A stretch of DNA of 64,000 bases, taken from Carex sylvatica (Eukaryota; Streptophyta; Magnoliopsida; Poales; Cyperaceae). The first letter of the stretch is position 1, and each line of letters begins with the position of its first letter. A model generated the notes under the pieces. The model saw nothing but the letters and a program-made list of their open reading frames with translations, was not told where the DNA came from and did not search any database. Positions 34,981-45,860 of the stretch are shown here, piece after piece. The stretch covers positions 96,904 through 160,903 of the forward strand of contig CAXKVR010000154.1 of assembly GCA_964058845.1 (NCBI GenBank). Direction: 5' to 3'. A program made the translations under genes and the position numbers.

Positions 34981-36014
34981 AACACTGTCTTGTCTCTACA
35001 TTAGTATAATGTAATATATACATTATATTTAGAAAAAAGAAATTCATATCAATATATTTATTTAGTCCTTTAATTTTTTTTAAAGAATATATAGTCCTTT
35101 AATTATCAATTATTATGGTACCTATCTTTGATGTTCCATGGAAAAGAAAAAATATATTTATGACACTTTACAAAGAACTTTTTTTTTTTAACGGAGAAGT
35201 CCATTTTGTACAGATCATCTGATTTGCTATTGGAGTATTTATCTCAGAATTTTTTTTAACAGAGAATGTTGCAAGGAACGGTTCAGATTTAATTTCAGGT
35301 CAAAAGAAAAAACATTGTCAAATGTAACAATATGAGGTTTGCTTTGAGATTCGTGTCAGGTTAAATGATGATCACTCTTTATCTCATTGATGGGCATTTG
35401 ATTCCAAGATGCATCTATGTTGTTTAATCAATCAATAGCCCAATTATCTAATTGGAGATTTTAATGGGTCATGCCCCTTATTCTTTTCCGTTGTATCATT
35501 CATTAAGTGATCCGTTAATCCATTCCCTAATTGTACCGTTAATTGATAATTTATTTTATGGGATTTTTATTGACTTCTGCGATAACCTTCGCTGGCCTAA
35601 GATGGCAACGAGCTGACTCGTCACGAGTGGCTCGTCTGAGTCACGAGTAAACTGACTTTAGAGATCCAAACTAAAATGTCAGTTTAAAATTGTCACGAGT
35701 TAAACTGAGGCAGAAAATAAATTTTCTAAATTTTTTGGACGAAGTAGAATCGAGCTGAACAATATAAAATGCACACACATTAATACAAATTTACAAATTG
35801 ATGCCTAGCCGAGCTAGCTCGCGAACTGGCGAGCAATCTAGACCCCAACTTAAACTCATTAATTATGGACCAAACTAATGACGAGCTGGCTCGTTAACAG
35901 CTCGATCTAGTAACAAACAAGTCAGAGGTAAATCACAATCAAGCTACCAGCTTTTTTGCCACACTAATTAACTTGTCCAATTAGTCCTGAATTCATATCA
36001 ACAAAGGTTACATA
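34981..36014. other. Gene-free stretch with 'gagct.gctcg' repeats
   Basis: No gene. Positions 35600-35930 carry many 'gagctggctcgt'-like motifs in both orientations, resembling a degenerate hAT-type non-autonomous element. No terminal repeat or duplication was confirmed. Confidence 0.35.
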
Positions 36015-36132
36015 GTATTTCTATTTAGATTCGGACCGTTCAATCAAAATCTACACGGATATTAAAGAGACTATACATTTCACACCGGATTAGTCTGAAT
36101 TCTGATCGAACGGTCTGATTTAAATAGAAATA
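36015..36132. repeat. Short MITE, 'ggaccgtt' family (copy 3, best preserved)
   Basis: An approximately 118-bp foldback: left 'tatttctatttagattcgg', right 'ctgatttaaatagaaata', with 'accgttcaatcaaaat' facing 'tctgatcgaacggt'. Related copies lie at 6375-6492 and 15053-15155, with more diverged relatives near 37070 and 41630. Confidence 0.65.
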
Positions 36133-38860
36133 TTCTGTTACCTCAGTGGAAGTGGACTCATGAATCCTAACCTTGAGACCTTTTACTATATATAGGCCCA
36201 GGCCCAATCATTCAACAGAAAATACAAATACATAAATAATTCTGTACTTATGTTTCTGTTAGACAGTTATTAACTTCTATAGTTACAATTCTGTTAGACA
36301 GTTAGCAATAACAGTATGTTGTAAATGAGATAAAGGTATTCTTTATAAATACCAGTGTAATCATTTCATTCAGTGAGCAATATACAAAATACAAGAAATT
36401 CTCTCTTTCATAAAATCCTTTAACTATGCAGGATACTTATGAGTCATTTTTTACTGTAAATATTATCTGCTACACATTTAGCTGTACGGGTCACACCACA
36501 TAAGAATTTAAACAAAATGAAAAGAACCAGATCTGATCGAAGGACTACTAGAGCTTCCAGTACCCTGGTTAGGTAGATCAAGTGGTCCACAGAATGTCCA
36601 TTTCTCCAGTAATCTGACCCACGTGCACCTTCGTTCTAATGTGGCTTCACATGTGCAGCACGGCGCTGAAAAATGACCATTTCACCAATAAGAGAAGAAA
36701 ATTACATTCGCAACAGTAATAGCTACGCAGTCTGTATCACAGGGAATCAAATGTTAAAATGTTCAACGTTCTGGGCCGCACAAATTAAATCTGGCATAAA
36801 CTGAATGAAATCCAATGACTTTTAGTATCAGAGTTTTAAATATCAATGACTTTTAGTATCAGAGTTTTAAATATCGCACTATAATTTATTTTCAAATCAT
36901 AAAAATTATAACGATATTGACGCCATAACGTACTATTCTGCACTATAATAACATTACATGAACATAACATCGTTTTTTAACTATTCTAATATAATGCAAA
37001 ATACTATTTAAACTTTTGCTCAGTACACAAACTATCAAAGAGAGGGTTTTCCTGACGAATTCATATCACCTAAGGTAACTCAAAATTTGAGTGTAGATTC
37101 AGACAGTCCAATCTGATTTGACACAAATATTAAAATAACACAGTAGAATTAGACCGAATTGGTATGAACTTTGATCAAACATCTCACATTTAAACTCAAC
37201 ATTTGAGGATTTTTTTTCCAGAAAATTCGAACTCTTTCCTGACTTGGATGATCCGCCAACTCGCGTATCCGATTTGTATTAAAACATATTTTATGTGCTT
37301 ATCTAATATGGATACGCAAGAGCTATATTAATGGTTCATATATTTTTGCTTAAAATTTAGAAATATGAACTATATACTTACGATGAAACACAAAAAGAAA
37401 TATAAAAGAGTGATTTTTAATTTGTTCGGTAACTATGGCTTAAACCTCCTTGGTGCTCTAAAGAGTCTTAAGCTCACCAAACAGTTCCTTTTTTGTCAAG
37501 CTTTTTTTTTTTTTGACAGATTGTCCTCTTAGATAACTTTCTTTATCAAACTTAATATTACCTCTTTAGTACTTAAAGTTTTTTTTTAATTTTTAATTTT
37601 TTTTAACTTTATTGTGGAATGGATGCTTCTTAATCTTAATGCAGTTTAAAATTTAAACTTCACATAATTGTAGAGATTGTGTCTTAAGCCTCTTGGACCC
37701 TTTTAAAAAAGAAAAAAAAAATTTACCCACTTCACTATTCTATATGTTTGACATGAATTAGCAAAGATGCGTGAGCGCAAATAATACAATGGTTTTACTT
37801 GAAAGCATCAACTGAAAATTTTTTAGACTTCACTTGACAGCGACTGTCAAGTTTTTCAAATTTTTTTTTTTTTTAGGCTTTCCCTTTAAAGGTAACAAAG
37901 CCGACCCAAGGGACCTAAAATTAAGAAACAAAAGAAGAGTCATCTAAACTTTTTACCTAAATAAATCTTTACAACTTACAAGCAACCACTTACTTCTTGT
38001 AGCAAGTCCGACCCGAAATGATCTAATCTATTTTTATAGACAAATATTTTGAGCACTTTTATACATACTAATTTTTTTTATATATTTTACGGGAGATTGT
38101 AGTATACTGTCAAATTCTAAAGTAGATTTTATCTTGGCATATGTAATGTCTAAAAAATATTGATATATTTTAAAAAAAAAATGATATTTTTGTCGGTTTA
38201 CTTATTGGATGATGGAAACAAATTGGTTGCAATAGATGAATAATTTAATGGAAAAACATTTTAGAAGTCATAAATTTAGACTAATTAATGGATTATCAAA
38301 GATACTCTTGTTGATATTATTAAAAAATGTTTTTTTAATCTTTTAAGAATTAACAGCTATAATTTAGAATTATGCTAAGATATAATATACCTTCGAAATT
38401 TCTAGATGTTATAATTATTTGTATATTACAAAATTATACTAGATAAAAGTTAATTTAATAGATCTTGTGGAGGCACTTATCTATCTCTACTCCTAAATAA
38501 TTTTCAAAATATATTTTTTTATATTTTTTCAGAAAAAATACAATACTTGTGATTATAATAATAATAATATAGTAGTTTTTTATCCTGAAAAAAATTACCA
38601 CATTATATTATTCTATGTTTTCTTTATTTCTCCTTTTTTTGGCTAACTTTATTTGCGCTGCGCGAAGTTCTCTATGTTTTTTTATTTTTTTAATGTAATT
38701 CATTTAATACATACTCAATCCGATCCGATCCGATCATTCACGCTAATAACTCAACCCAAACCCGATCCAAAACGGATCCAATATGAATTAATAGCAATCC
38801 AAACCAGCCGCCAACCCATAATTTATAATTTAATAATCAATAACCATAACCATATCTATG
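36133..38860. other. Gene-free AT-rich stretch before the second DMP gene
   Basis: No gene recognised. It contains a decayed relative of the short MITE family (about 37050-37200) and long A/T runs. Confidence 0.35.
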
Positions 38861-38868
38861 TATAAATA
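38861..38868 (+). promoter_or_regulatory. Candidate TATA box of DMP copy B
   Basis: 'tataaata' lies 53 bp upstream of the start codon of the second DMP gene, after a less AT-rich stretch with 'cgatccgatccgatc'. The position would give a very short 5' UTR. This is a sequence match only. Confidence 0.4.
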
Positions 38869-38913
38869 TAGGTGGAATCAAGTATATAGCAAAGTAAACC
38901 AAGACTGAGAAAA

Positions 38914-39756
38914 ATGGCAAGAAAAGACCAAAATCAAAACCAGAGCATAGGAGAGAAGGCTTTTCAGGGGCTTGGAGATCTGGTACAGCTTCTGCCAACT
39001 GGTACAGTTTTTGTGTTCCAGTTCTTGAATCCTTTGCTAACCAACTCCGGACAATGCACCGTGACGAACAAGGTCCTCGGTGGAACTCTACTATTCGCTT
39101 GTAGCTTTTTCTGCTGCTTCTCTTCCTTCACCGACAGTTACATCGGTACCGACGGGAAGCTTTATTATGGCATGGTGACAAGGAAGGGGCTCTGGTCTTT
39201 CTCTGATCCAAATGCCAGTTCCATCGATCTTTCGAAGTACTAATTTTGAGCTACGTATACAATCTCATTGTATAGTTTCTTTTAATGTAAACTAAGGTCA
39301 TATAAAAGATACATACTGCATACATGCAAGAAGGCATGTATCATAATAATATGGCTAAAAACATATAGAGTATACATATAACAGAAATAAGAAAGAAAAA
39401 AAAAAATTCCATTTTTCATTTTTTTTTCTATGTAAATAACAAAAATCCTCGAAAATGATTAACAAAATTTGACGCTAAAAACTCGCAGATACAAGCTGCA
39501 ATTTGGAGACTTTGTGCATGCATTCCTATCATTGGCCGTATTTGCTGTAGTTGCGGTGCTTGACACGAACACCGTCGCATGCTTCGACTCAGCAATGTTG
39601 GAGCAACAAAAGATGATGCTCGAGGTTCTTCCACCGGTGATCGGCAGCCTAGCAAGCAGTGCTTTCATGGTGTTCCCTTGCAATAGACGTGGCATAGGGT
39701 ACCCTCCAACAACTGCCACAGTAGACTACACACAGGGGGAATTGGAATCAAAGTGA
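38914..39756 (+). CDS. DUF679 membrane protein (DMP family), copy B, 2 exons
   Basis: Exons 38914-39236 and 39489-39756, joined by a 252-bp phase-2 intron; 196 aa. It has the same four-helix architecture and motifs as copy A at 31108: [68 protein letters not shown] and GIGYPP. The intron falls at the same codon as in copy A (after DLS, second base of the next codon). The duplication therefore came after the intron, or both intron-bearing copies were inherited. Without splicing, translation stops two codons beyond the junction (AAG TAC TAA), leaving a two-helix truncated protein. Specific function unknown; endomembrane location is inferred from the family. Confidence 0.88.
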
Positions 39757-39760
39757 ATTT

Positions 39761-39815
39761 GTAAAGATATTAACAGAGTTAGTTTGGCTTCATTCATACA
39801 GTGCACGAATAATAG
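39761..39815 (+). other. DMP copy B 3' flank, parental sequence of downstream hairpin
   Basis: It starts five bases after the stop codon with 'gtaaagatattaacagag', then 'gtttggcttcattca'. The same string recurs in direct orientation at 40222 and inverted from 40340. A shorter version, 'gttagtttgatgctt', occurs after the stop of DMP copy A. It is probably the 3' UTR. Confidence 0.6.
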
Positions 39816-40221
39816 AGTCAAAATGAAAAGGCATGACTAGTGCACTATATGAAGTCAAATCAGCTCTGGGAATATATTTTCCTGAATTTGTGCTTTTGTT
39901 TTGGGGCTTTTAGTTAATGTGGCATTGGCGTTTGTTTGACTCAAGGTGAAGTGAAAAGGTAAGGAAAAACAGTGAATGTTTAAGCATGTATTTAATTGAT
40001 TCTTGTCAAATGTTAAACGAACTGTTACAGGTTCTTGTATAAAATCATGGTACACTTTGATCTGACATTCTTCATTCTTGCTGCCGATCACTGTAGCATC
40101 AGTTCTCAACACGTTTATTTTTTTTGGAAAAATACCTTGATCCATATTAATTTAGACATATACAATAAGTTATGTATTGAGAAGTATAATTTGTTATTAG
40201 AAACCTTCCCAACCTTCTCGC

Positions 40222-40340
40222 GTAAAGATCTTAACAGAGCAATTCTATCTTCATGCAGCGCACAGACTATAGAACCAAAACAGCGCTTAATATGGTTATT
40301 GTGCTGCATGAAGCCAAAACTACTCTGTTAAAATCTTTAC
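40222..40340 (-). ncRNA. Foldback of DMP 3' flank: candidate hairpin small-RNA locus
   Basis: The left arm (40222-40263) and right arm (40340-40299, read on the minus strand) match at roughly 35 of 42 positions, separated by about 35 bp. Both arms resemble the 3' flank of DMP copy B (39761 onward). Of seven arm differences, five would be G:U pairs in a minus-strand transcript but mismatches in a plus-strand one. A minus-strand RNA would therefore fold better. Its second arm would be antisense to the DMP 3' UTR. Transcription is not shown; the ncRNA label is a hypothesis. Confidence 0.4.
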
Positions 40341-40344
40341 CCCA

Positions 40345-41830
40345 ACACAAGTGAAAGAAAATTAATTCCATTTGAGATATCAACCGTACAAACTTCCTTA
40401 TATGTGGTCTGAAATATATCCACCTAAACTTCTAAACGAAGAGAGTCTATTATTAAAATAATGACACGACTTCTCTAATAACCAGTCAAAATAAATTTTA
40501 TACTTAAGAAAAAACTGAAATTAAAAACCAACCCGCCTACTCTATAAAGAAATCCAAAATAAAGTTTCATATACGGCACTAATTAAAAGATGGGGTTGAA
40601 TAACCACAATTAAGGATGTGGTGATAATAATAATATACATAGCAACCTATATTAATCATAGTAAAAAAATGAATTATTTAGGTTGGATCCGATGAGATAA
40701 AATAATTGTGATTTAAAAATAATTCGGGAATAATTTAGAAATTATTTGAAATTATCTGGACTGAAGATCTCAGTCCCACAAGAGTGCAAAAAAAAAAAAA
40801 ATCGCAAATAATTTGGAAAAATTTGTAAAATTTACGAATAATTCGGTCAATCGAATAATTCATCGTTCGGTTCGCCATCACTAAAAAAACAAATTATTCG
40901 CAAATTTTGTAACTGTGAAATTAATATCAGAGGCACACCAAGTCATCAAGAGCTATACAGGGACCGCCACAGATCACTGCTCCAATATATTGCTTAGCTT
41001 ATATTCTTGTCTGCTTGTAACTGATGACATCATCTACTTCTAGTAGGGTTTTCTAGTCAATTAGTTTAACTCGTGCCAAAATACGTCATTAGATGTAATG
41101 TCCAAATCTTGATGTGAACTTAACGTGACTTCATAATGTACCTTCTGATTTCCAAGTGTTAATTGGTGCCTACAAGCAAGGACAGCTAAAAAAAATTATT
41201 GGTTTTTGTTATAGCCATATCTTCTGTTCCACAATAATATTCATCCAGCATGGAGCCTAAGCCATCCGATCGCATTAAGATTCGTGTATATTTAATCTCA
41301 AACCTACCTAATCTGTTACAAATCCACCTGTCTGCAATCGAGATTGGAGATATGAATTCCATCAAAATCGTTTAATTGATACGATATTGTAAACACAATA
41401 CAAGTCTGTATCCCTCCTATAAAGGCTAGAGGAAGAAGTTTATAACTTGCATATTCTTTTGTAATTGATTTCAATTGCATTTGCGTGACTCTGGTACAAA
41501 CATAATATTTTCTGAGAAATATGTTGGAGCTGAATTAGAAATTTGTCTGATGCGCTTGCTTGTTCTACTTTGCTGAAATACTGGAGAGATCCAGTGTTGG
41601 CTTAAAATTTTGAGTTGAGACTTGAGATCAAGTCAGATTTGCTTTGACACAAATATTAAAGGGTGGGCTCTGGAATTTTACTCCGGAATAAATTGATCTA
41701 AATTCTGATCGAAATTCAGATGGTTTAGGCCTACGGCCGTTTTCAATGCAAAAAAAAAAAAATAGCTCCTCATGACGAAGAAGAGAAGATCTAATTTGGA
41801 TATTAACACGGCCCAAAACCGACCCATAAT
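40345..41830. other. Gene-free stretch upstream of NDUFV1
   Basis: No gene recognised. Positions 40670-40915 carry 'aattattcg'/'cgaataatt' motifs and a 'gttcggttcgccatcac' edge typical of degenerate hAT-like repeats. Positions 41600-41760 resemble the short 'ggaccgt' MITE family. Confidence 0.35.
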
Positions 41831-41943
41831 AGAATCACCTGCGTTGCACGTGCCACACTTCTACGGCCTCGCTCGTTCCCACGCCTACACCTAATAGCTC
41901 GAGAGAACTAGATCAACACCTCTCTACCCCTCTCTCTCTGGCA

Positions 41944-44852
41944 ATGGCGATCAGGAGACAGCTTCTGAACAACCTCTCCGTGGCGGCGCGGTCCCCGTCC
42001 GTTCGATCTCCCTCGACCCCCGTCAACCAGGTCGAGTCCTTAACCTTCCCTTTGATTATTTTTTCTTATGACCCTTTTCGTTTCCATGCTTCTACTACAG
42101 TGGATAGTGGGTGGTTTCGACCTTTTCTAGTATGAGCGATTTAGGACCTTATGTAAGCTTGTTTTGTGATTTGATTTTTGGGAGCCTACAATTGGGTTCG
42201 AAACCCTAGTTTTGCATGGTAATTGCTTGGCGATCTTTACTTGGCTGCTTCAGTAGATATTGAATGAAGTTCTCTATAATTAGATAGTCATGTTAAATAG
42301 CTCAGATTGGAATCATTGTGGAATTTGTAGTTCAATCAATTGCAGTTCTATCACTGTGTCATTGTTTAATGTTAAGATTTGTTTTTACTGCTTCTTACCT
42401 TTGCAAGGCATTAAGTACCTTTAAGTCTGGTACCAAGTCTTACAGTGTTTTTTGCCAACATTTGGTTATATTTGAAGCCATTTGGGCTTTATATTGATGG
42501 TTTGTTAGTTAATATCTCAAGCAAGATTGAGTAGGTCTAAGTTACGTATGTTTGCTATTTGGTTAGCAAATAAAACACAATTTACTTTTGAATTGTTGTT
42601 ATTGGAGTTTTTAGTTGACTTGTGTGGAAATTTCTTTGTTTCCAGCTATATCTCTAAGGATTAGATTAACAAATAGAAAATAATTTATTGAGTTTTGAAT
42701 ATTTCCTTTTTTTTTTCTCTTTCTGAAGCAAGTAATTCATATTATTGGTTATTGAATTTAAAAGCTGAGATGCACAACAACAGTTGATGTATCAATTTTT
42801 TTTTTTAAAGACACTTGAACTTGCTTAGCTTGAAGATTTTTATATGAGCATTATGCCAGTATCATTAAGTAAACATCATGAAATCCCATCAGGTGCATAC
42901 AAAAATGACAGTTCTTCATTTTCATTCAGGGACTTTACATGTACATGTCCCAGTTCAGCACACAGGCTGGGACCACATCAGCGGCAACCCCACAAGCTCC
43001 TCCCCCACCCCCACCTCCAGAAAAGACCCATTTTGGTGGCCTCAAAGATGAAGACAGGATCTTCACCAACCTTTACGGAATCCATGACCCATTTCTCAAG
43101 GGTGCCATGAAAAGGGGTGACTGGTACCGCACCAAGGATCTTGTATTGAAGGGGACAGACTGGATTGTGAGTGAGATGAAGAAATCGGGCCTAAGAGGCC
43201 GTGGTGGAGCCGGTTTCCCTTCAGGGCTAAAATGGTCTTTCATGCCCAAAGTATCTGATGGACGCCCTTCTTACCTGGTTGTTAATGCTGATGAGTCTGA
43301 ACCTGGCACCTGCAAGGATAGAGAGATCATGCGACATGACCCACACAAGCTTCTAGAAGGTTGTCTTATAGCAGGTGTAGGCATGCGCGCCTCAGCTGCA
43401 TATATTTACATCAGAGGTGAATACGTAAATGAACGCTTGGCTCTCGAAAAGGCACGACAGGAAGCGTATGCGGCAGGTCTATTGGGTAAGAATGCATGTG
43501 GATCCGGGTATGATTTTGACGTGCACATCCATTTTGGTGCTGGTGCATACATCTGCGGTGAGGAGACAGCTTTGTTGGAAAGCTTAGAAGGTAAGCAAGG
43601 AAAACCTAGACTGAAGCCACCATTCCCTGCCAATGCTGGACTGTATGGGTGCCCCACCACAGTGACAAACGTGGAGACAGTTGCCGTTTCTCCTACCATC
43701 CTGCGGCGGGGTCCAGAATGGTTTGCAAGTTTTGGCCGTAAGAACAACTCAGGTACTAAGTTGTTTTGCATCTCCGGCCATGTCAACAAGCCCTGCACTG
43801 TTGAGGAGGAAATGAGTATCCCGTTGAAGGAACTATTAGAGCGCCACTGTGGCGGTGTCAGAGGTGGCTGGGACAACCTCCTGGCGGTCATACCAGGTGG
43901 CTCGTCAGTACCTCTTCTACCAAAACACATATGCGATGACGTGTTGATGGACTATGACGCTTTAAAAGCAGTGACGTCAGGGCTGGGAACAGCTGCAGTT
44001 ATAGTCATGGACAAGTCGACTGATGTTGTTGATGCGATTGCCAGGCTGTCATACTTCTACAAGCATGAGAGTTGTGGACAGTGCACGCCGTGCAGGGAGG
44101 GGACAGGATGGCTATGGATGGTCATGGAGAGGCTCAAAGTTGGGAATGCGAAGTTAGAGGAGATTGACATGCTTCAGGAGTTGACAAAGCAGATTGAGGG
44201 GCACACCATTTGTGCACTTGGAGATGCAGCTGCGTGGCCCGTGCAGGGGCTTATCAGGCACTTCAGGTATTGCTTTACTACTGACTTTGTTGAATTCAGT
44301 CTTAGTTTAGTTTGCAATTCGGTTGGTTTGTGGGGTTGATTTTGATTAAGGACACAATATGGGTATTGGAGTTGTAACATCTGGTTAAGTTACTCAATTC
44401 AATTGATTGTAATACATTGTTTGTCTGCTAGGTCAGTGTTCTGTGCACAATGGTGAGTCAATTGGCCTAATTGGGTTGTATTGTAGCTTAGTTTAATGGT
44501 GAAAGTATATTGAGGAATTTTGGTTTAAGTTGAGGATTTGTTGAACCTGTGGTGATTGATTGAGGATAAGTTCAGCATAATTGACTTTTAGTTGCATAAC
44601 CTTCATCCAGCTTCAGAATTGGTGGTTACCGGAAGCTAGAATGACTATACAGAGGCTTAGTTGGTTATAATTGATCGTTAGTATGGTTAGAAAGGTACTG
44701 GACCAATCTGGTTTAATACTAGTCAGGCCTGATATTGACATAGTCCAAGATAGCATTGCATGTTAATAATAAAATTTAATACCAGGCCGGAGCTAGAGAG
44801 GAGGATCCGCGACAGAGCTGAGAGAGAACTGCTCGAGGCTGCAGCTGCATGA
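41944..44852 (+). CDS. NDUFV1: NADH dehydrogenase flavoprotein 1, complex I 51-kDa subunit (3 exons)
   Basis: Exons 41944-42030, 42930-44266, 44786-44852; 496 aa. This matrix-arm subunit oxidises NADH: it binds NADH and FMN and holds the 4Fe-4S cluster N3 in mitochondrial complex I. The first exon plus the start of exon 2 form an Arg/Ser-rich presequence, followed by a proline run and [20 protein letters not shown]. The FMN/NADH site [10 protein letters not shown] is at 119-128 and [13 protein letters not shown] lies further on. The N3 ligands are all present: C411, C414, C417 (SCGQCTPC) and C457 (HTICALGD). The last exon encodes [21 protein letters not shown], the normal C-terminus. Near-identical to other plant orthologues (Arabidopsis At5g08530, 486 aa, from memory), with variation mainly in the presequence. 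A CT-rich leader (about 41923-41940) precedes the ATG, which matches an expected mitochondrial targeting start. Confidence 0.97.
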
Positions 44853-45860
44853 GATTTTCTTTAGTTGATACTTTCTGGTATTTTTCAGTTTCTTGGTAAT
44901 TAAGATGTACCAAAATAATTGGAAAACTGTTGGGAGCCCAATTTGTATGGGAGGTGAACTCACACCTAGTATTTTTTTTAATATATTTTTGTACTTTATT
45001 TTGTTTTGTACTCTTAATTATTTTGAGGTTTTATCTTTTAATGTAATTGATACGATGTTTGGAATTTGGTTATTCGGATTCCTGAGTAGATATATACATA
45101 TGGAAATTTATTGGAAAAATAATATTATCTGTAAGGGACTAAGGGTTGTTGCCTCGTCTTATGACAGCGTGAAGAATAAAGAGTTTGTTTAGATAAAGCT
45201 GGAGGTAAATTATTGACATTAACTTGGGTTTGGTCAAGTTTTGGAGTTAACATTATGGATTTATTAGTTTGTTTAGATCTAAATTGGATACAAGTTCGAT
45301 TGTATCCTATGGTATACTTTATTAATTCACACATATTAAAGGTACATTACAGTGACTGAGTTTAAGATAATGATGATAATTTAAATGAAAGCAGCAGAAT
45401 TATATTGTTCTATTTTTAAAAGATTATGTTGTACTCCAAGCACAACATCACAGAAAAAGAGTACAAGTCATGGTGGAAACAAAATGAGAAATATGTTTTT
45501 GTTTCCATTGTTGGTAACTCCATTGTCACCGTTGTAACACAATACAGGAAATCACACCTCACCTATAAAAAAAGCTATTATGAACAAGGATGATTATTGA
45601 AAAGAGCAAGAAAGGTACTAAATGCATAGTTACCTCTTCAATTCCCAGGCATTTGAATCTAGTCCTTGCACCTTAATTGCAAACTGATCCCTCTCAGGCT
45701 CTCAGCTGCATGAATTTGATTCTCTAAGCTATCTTTGGTATTTTTAACTTACAAGGACAAGCATTCAAATGCCCTTACAAATTTGGTATTTCTACCCTCC
45801 ATCCCCTTGCCTCCAAAAAAGAAGGTAAAATAATTATCACAAAACTTAAAATAAGAAGTA
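44853..45860. other. Convergent intergenic space
   Basis: It lies between the convergent ends of NDUFV1 (+) and the DNase I-like gene (-). It should contain both 3' UTRs; no other gene was recognised. Confidence 0.5.

Noticed and set aside
43406..43930. 174-codon open frame antisense to NDUFV1
   Set aside because: A shadow of the highly constrained NDUFV1 reading frame on the other strand.
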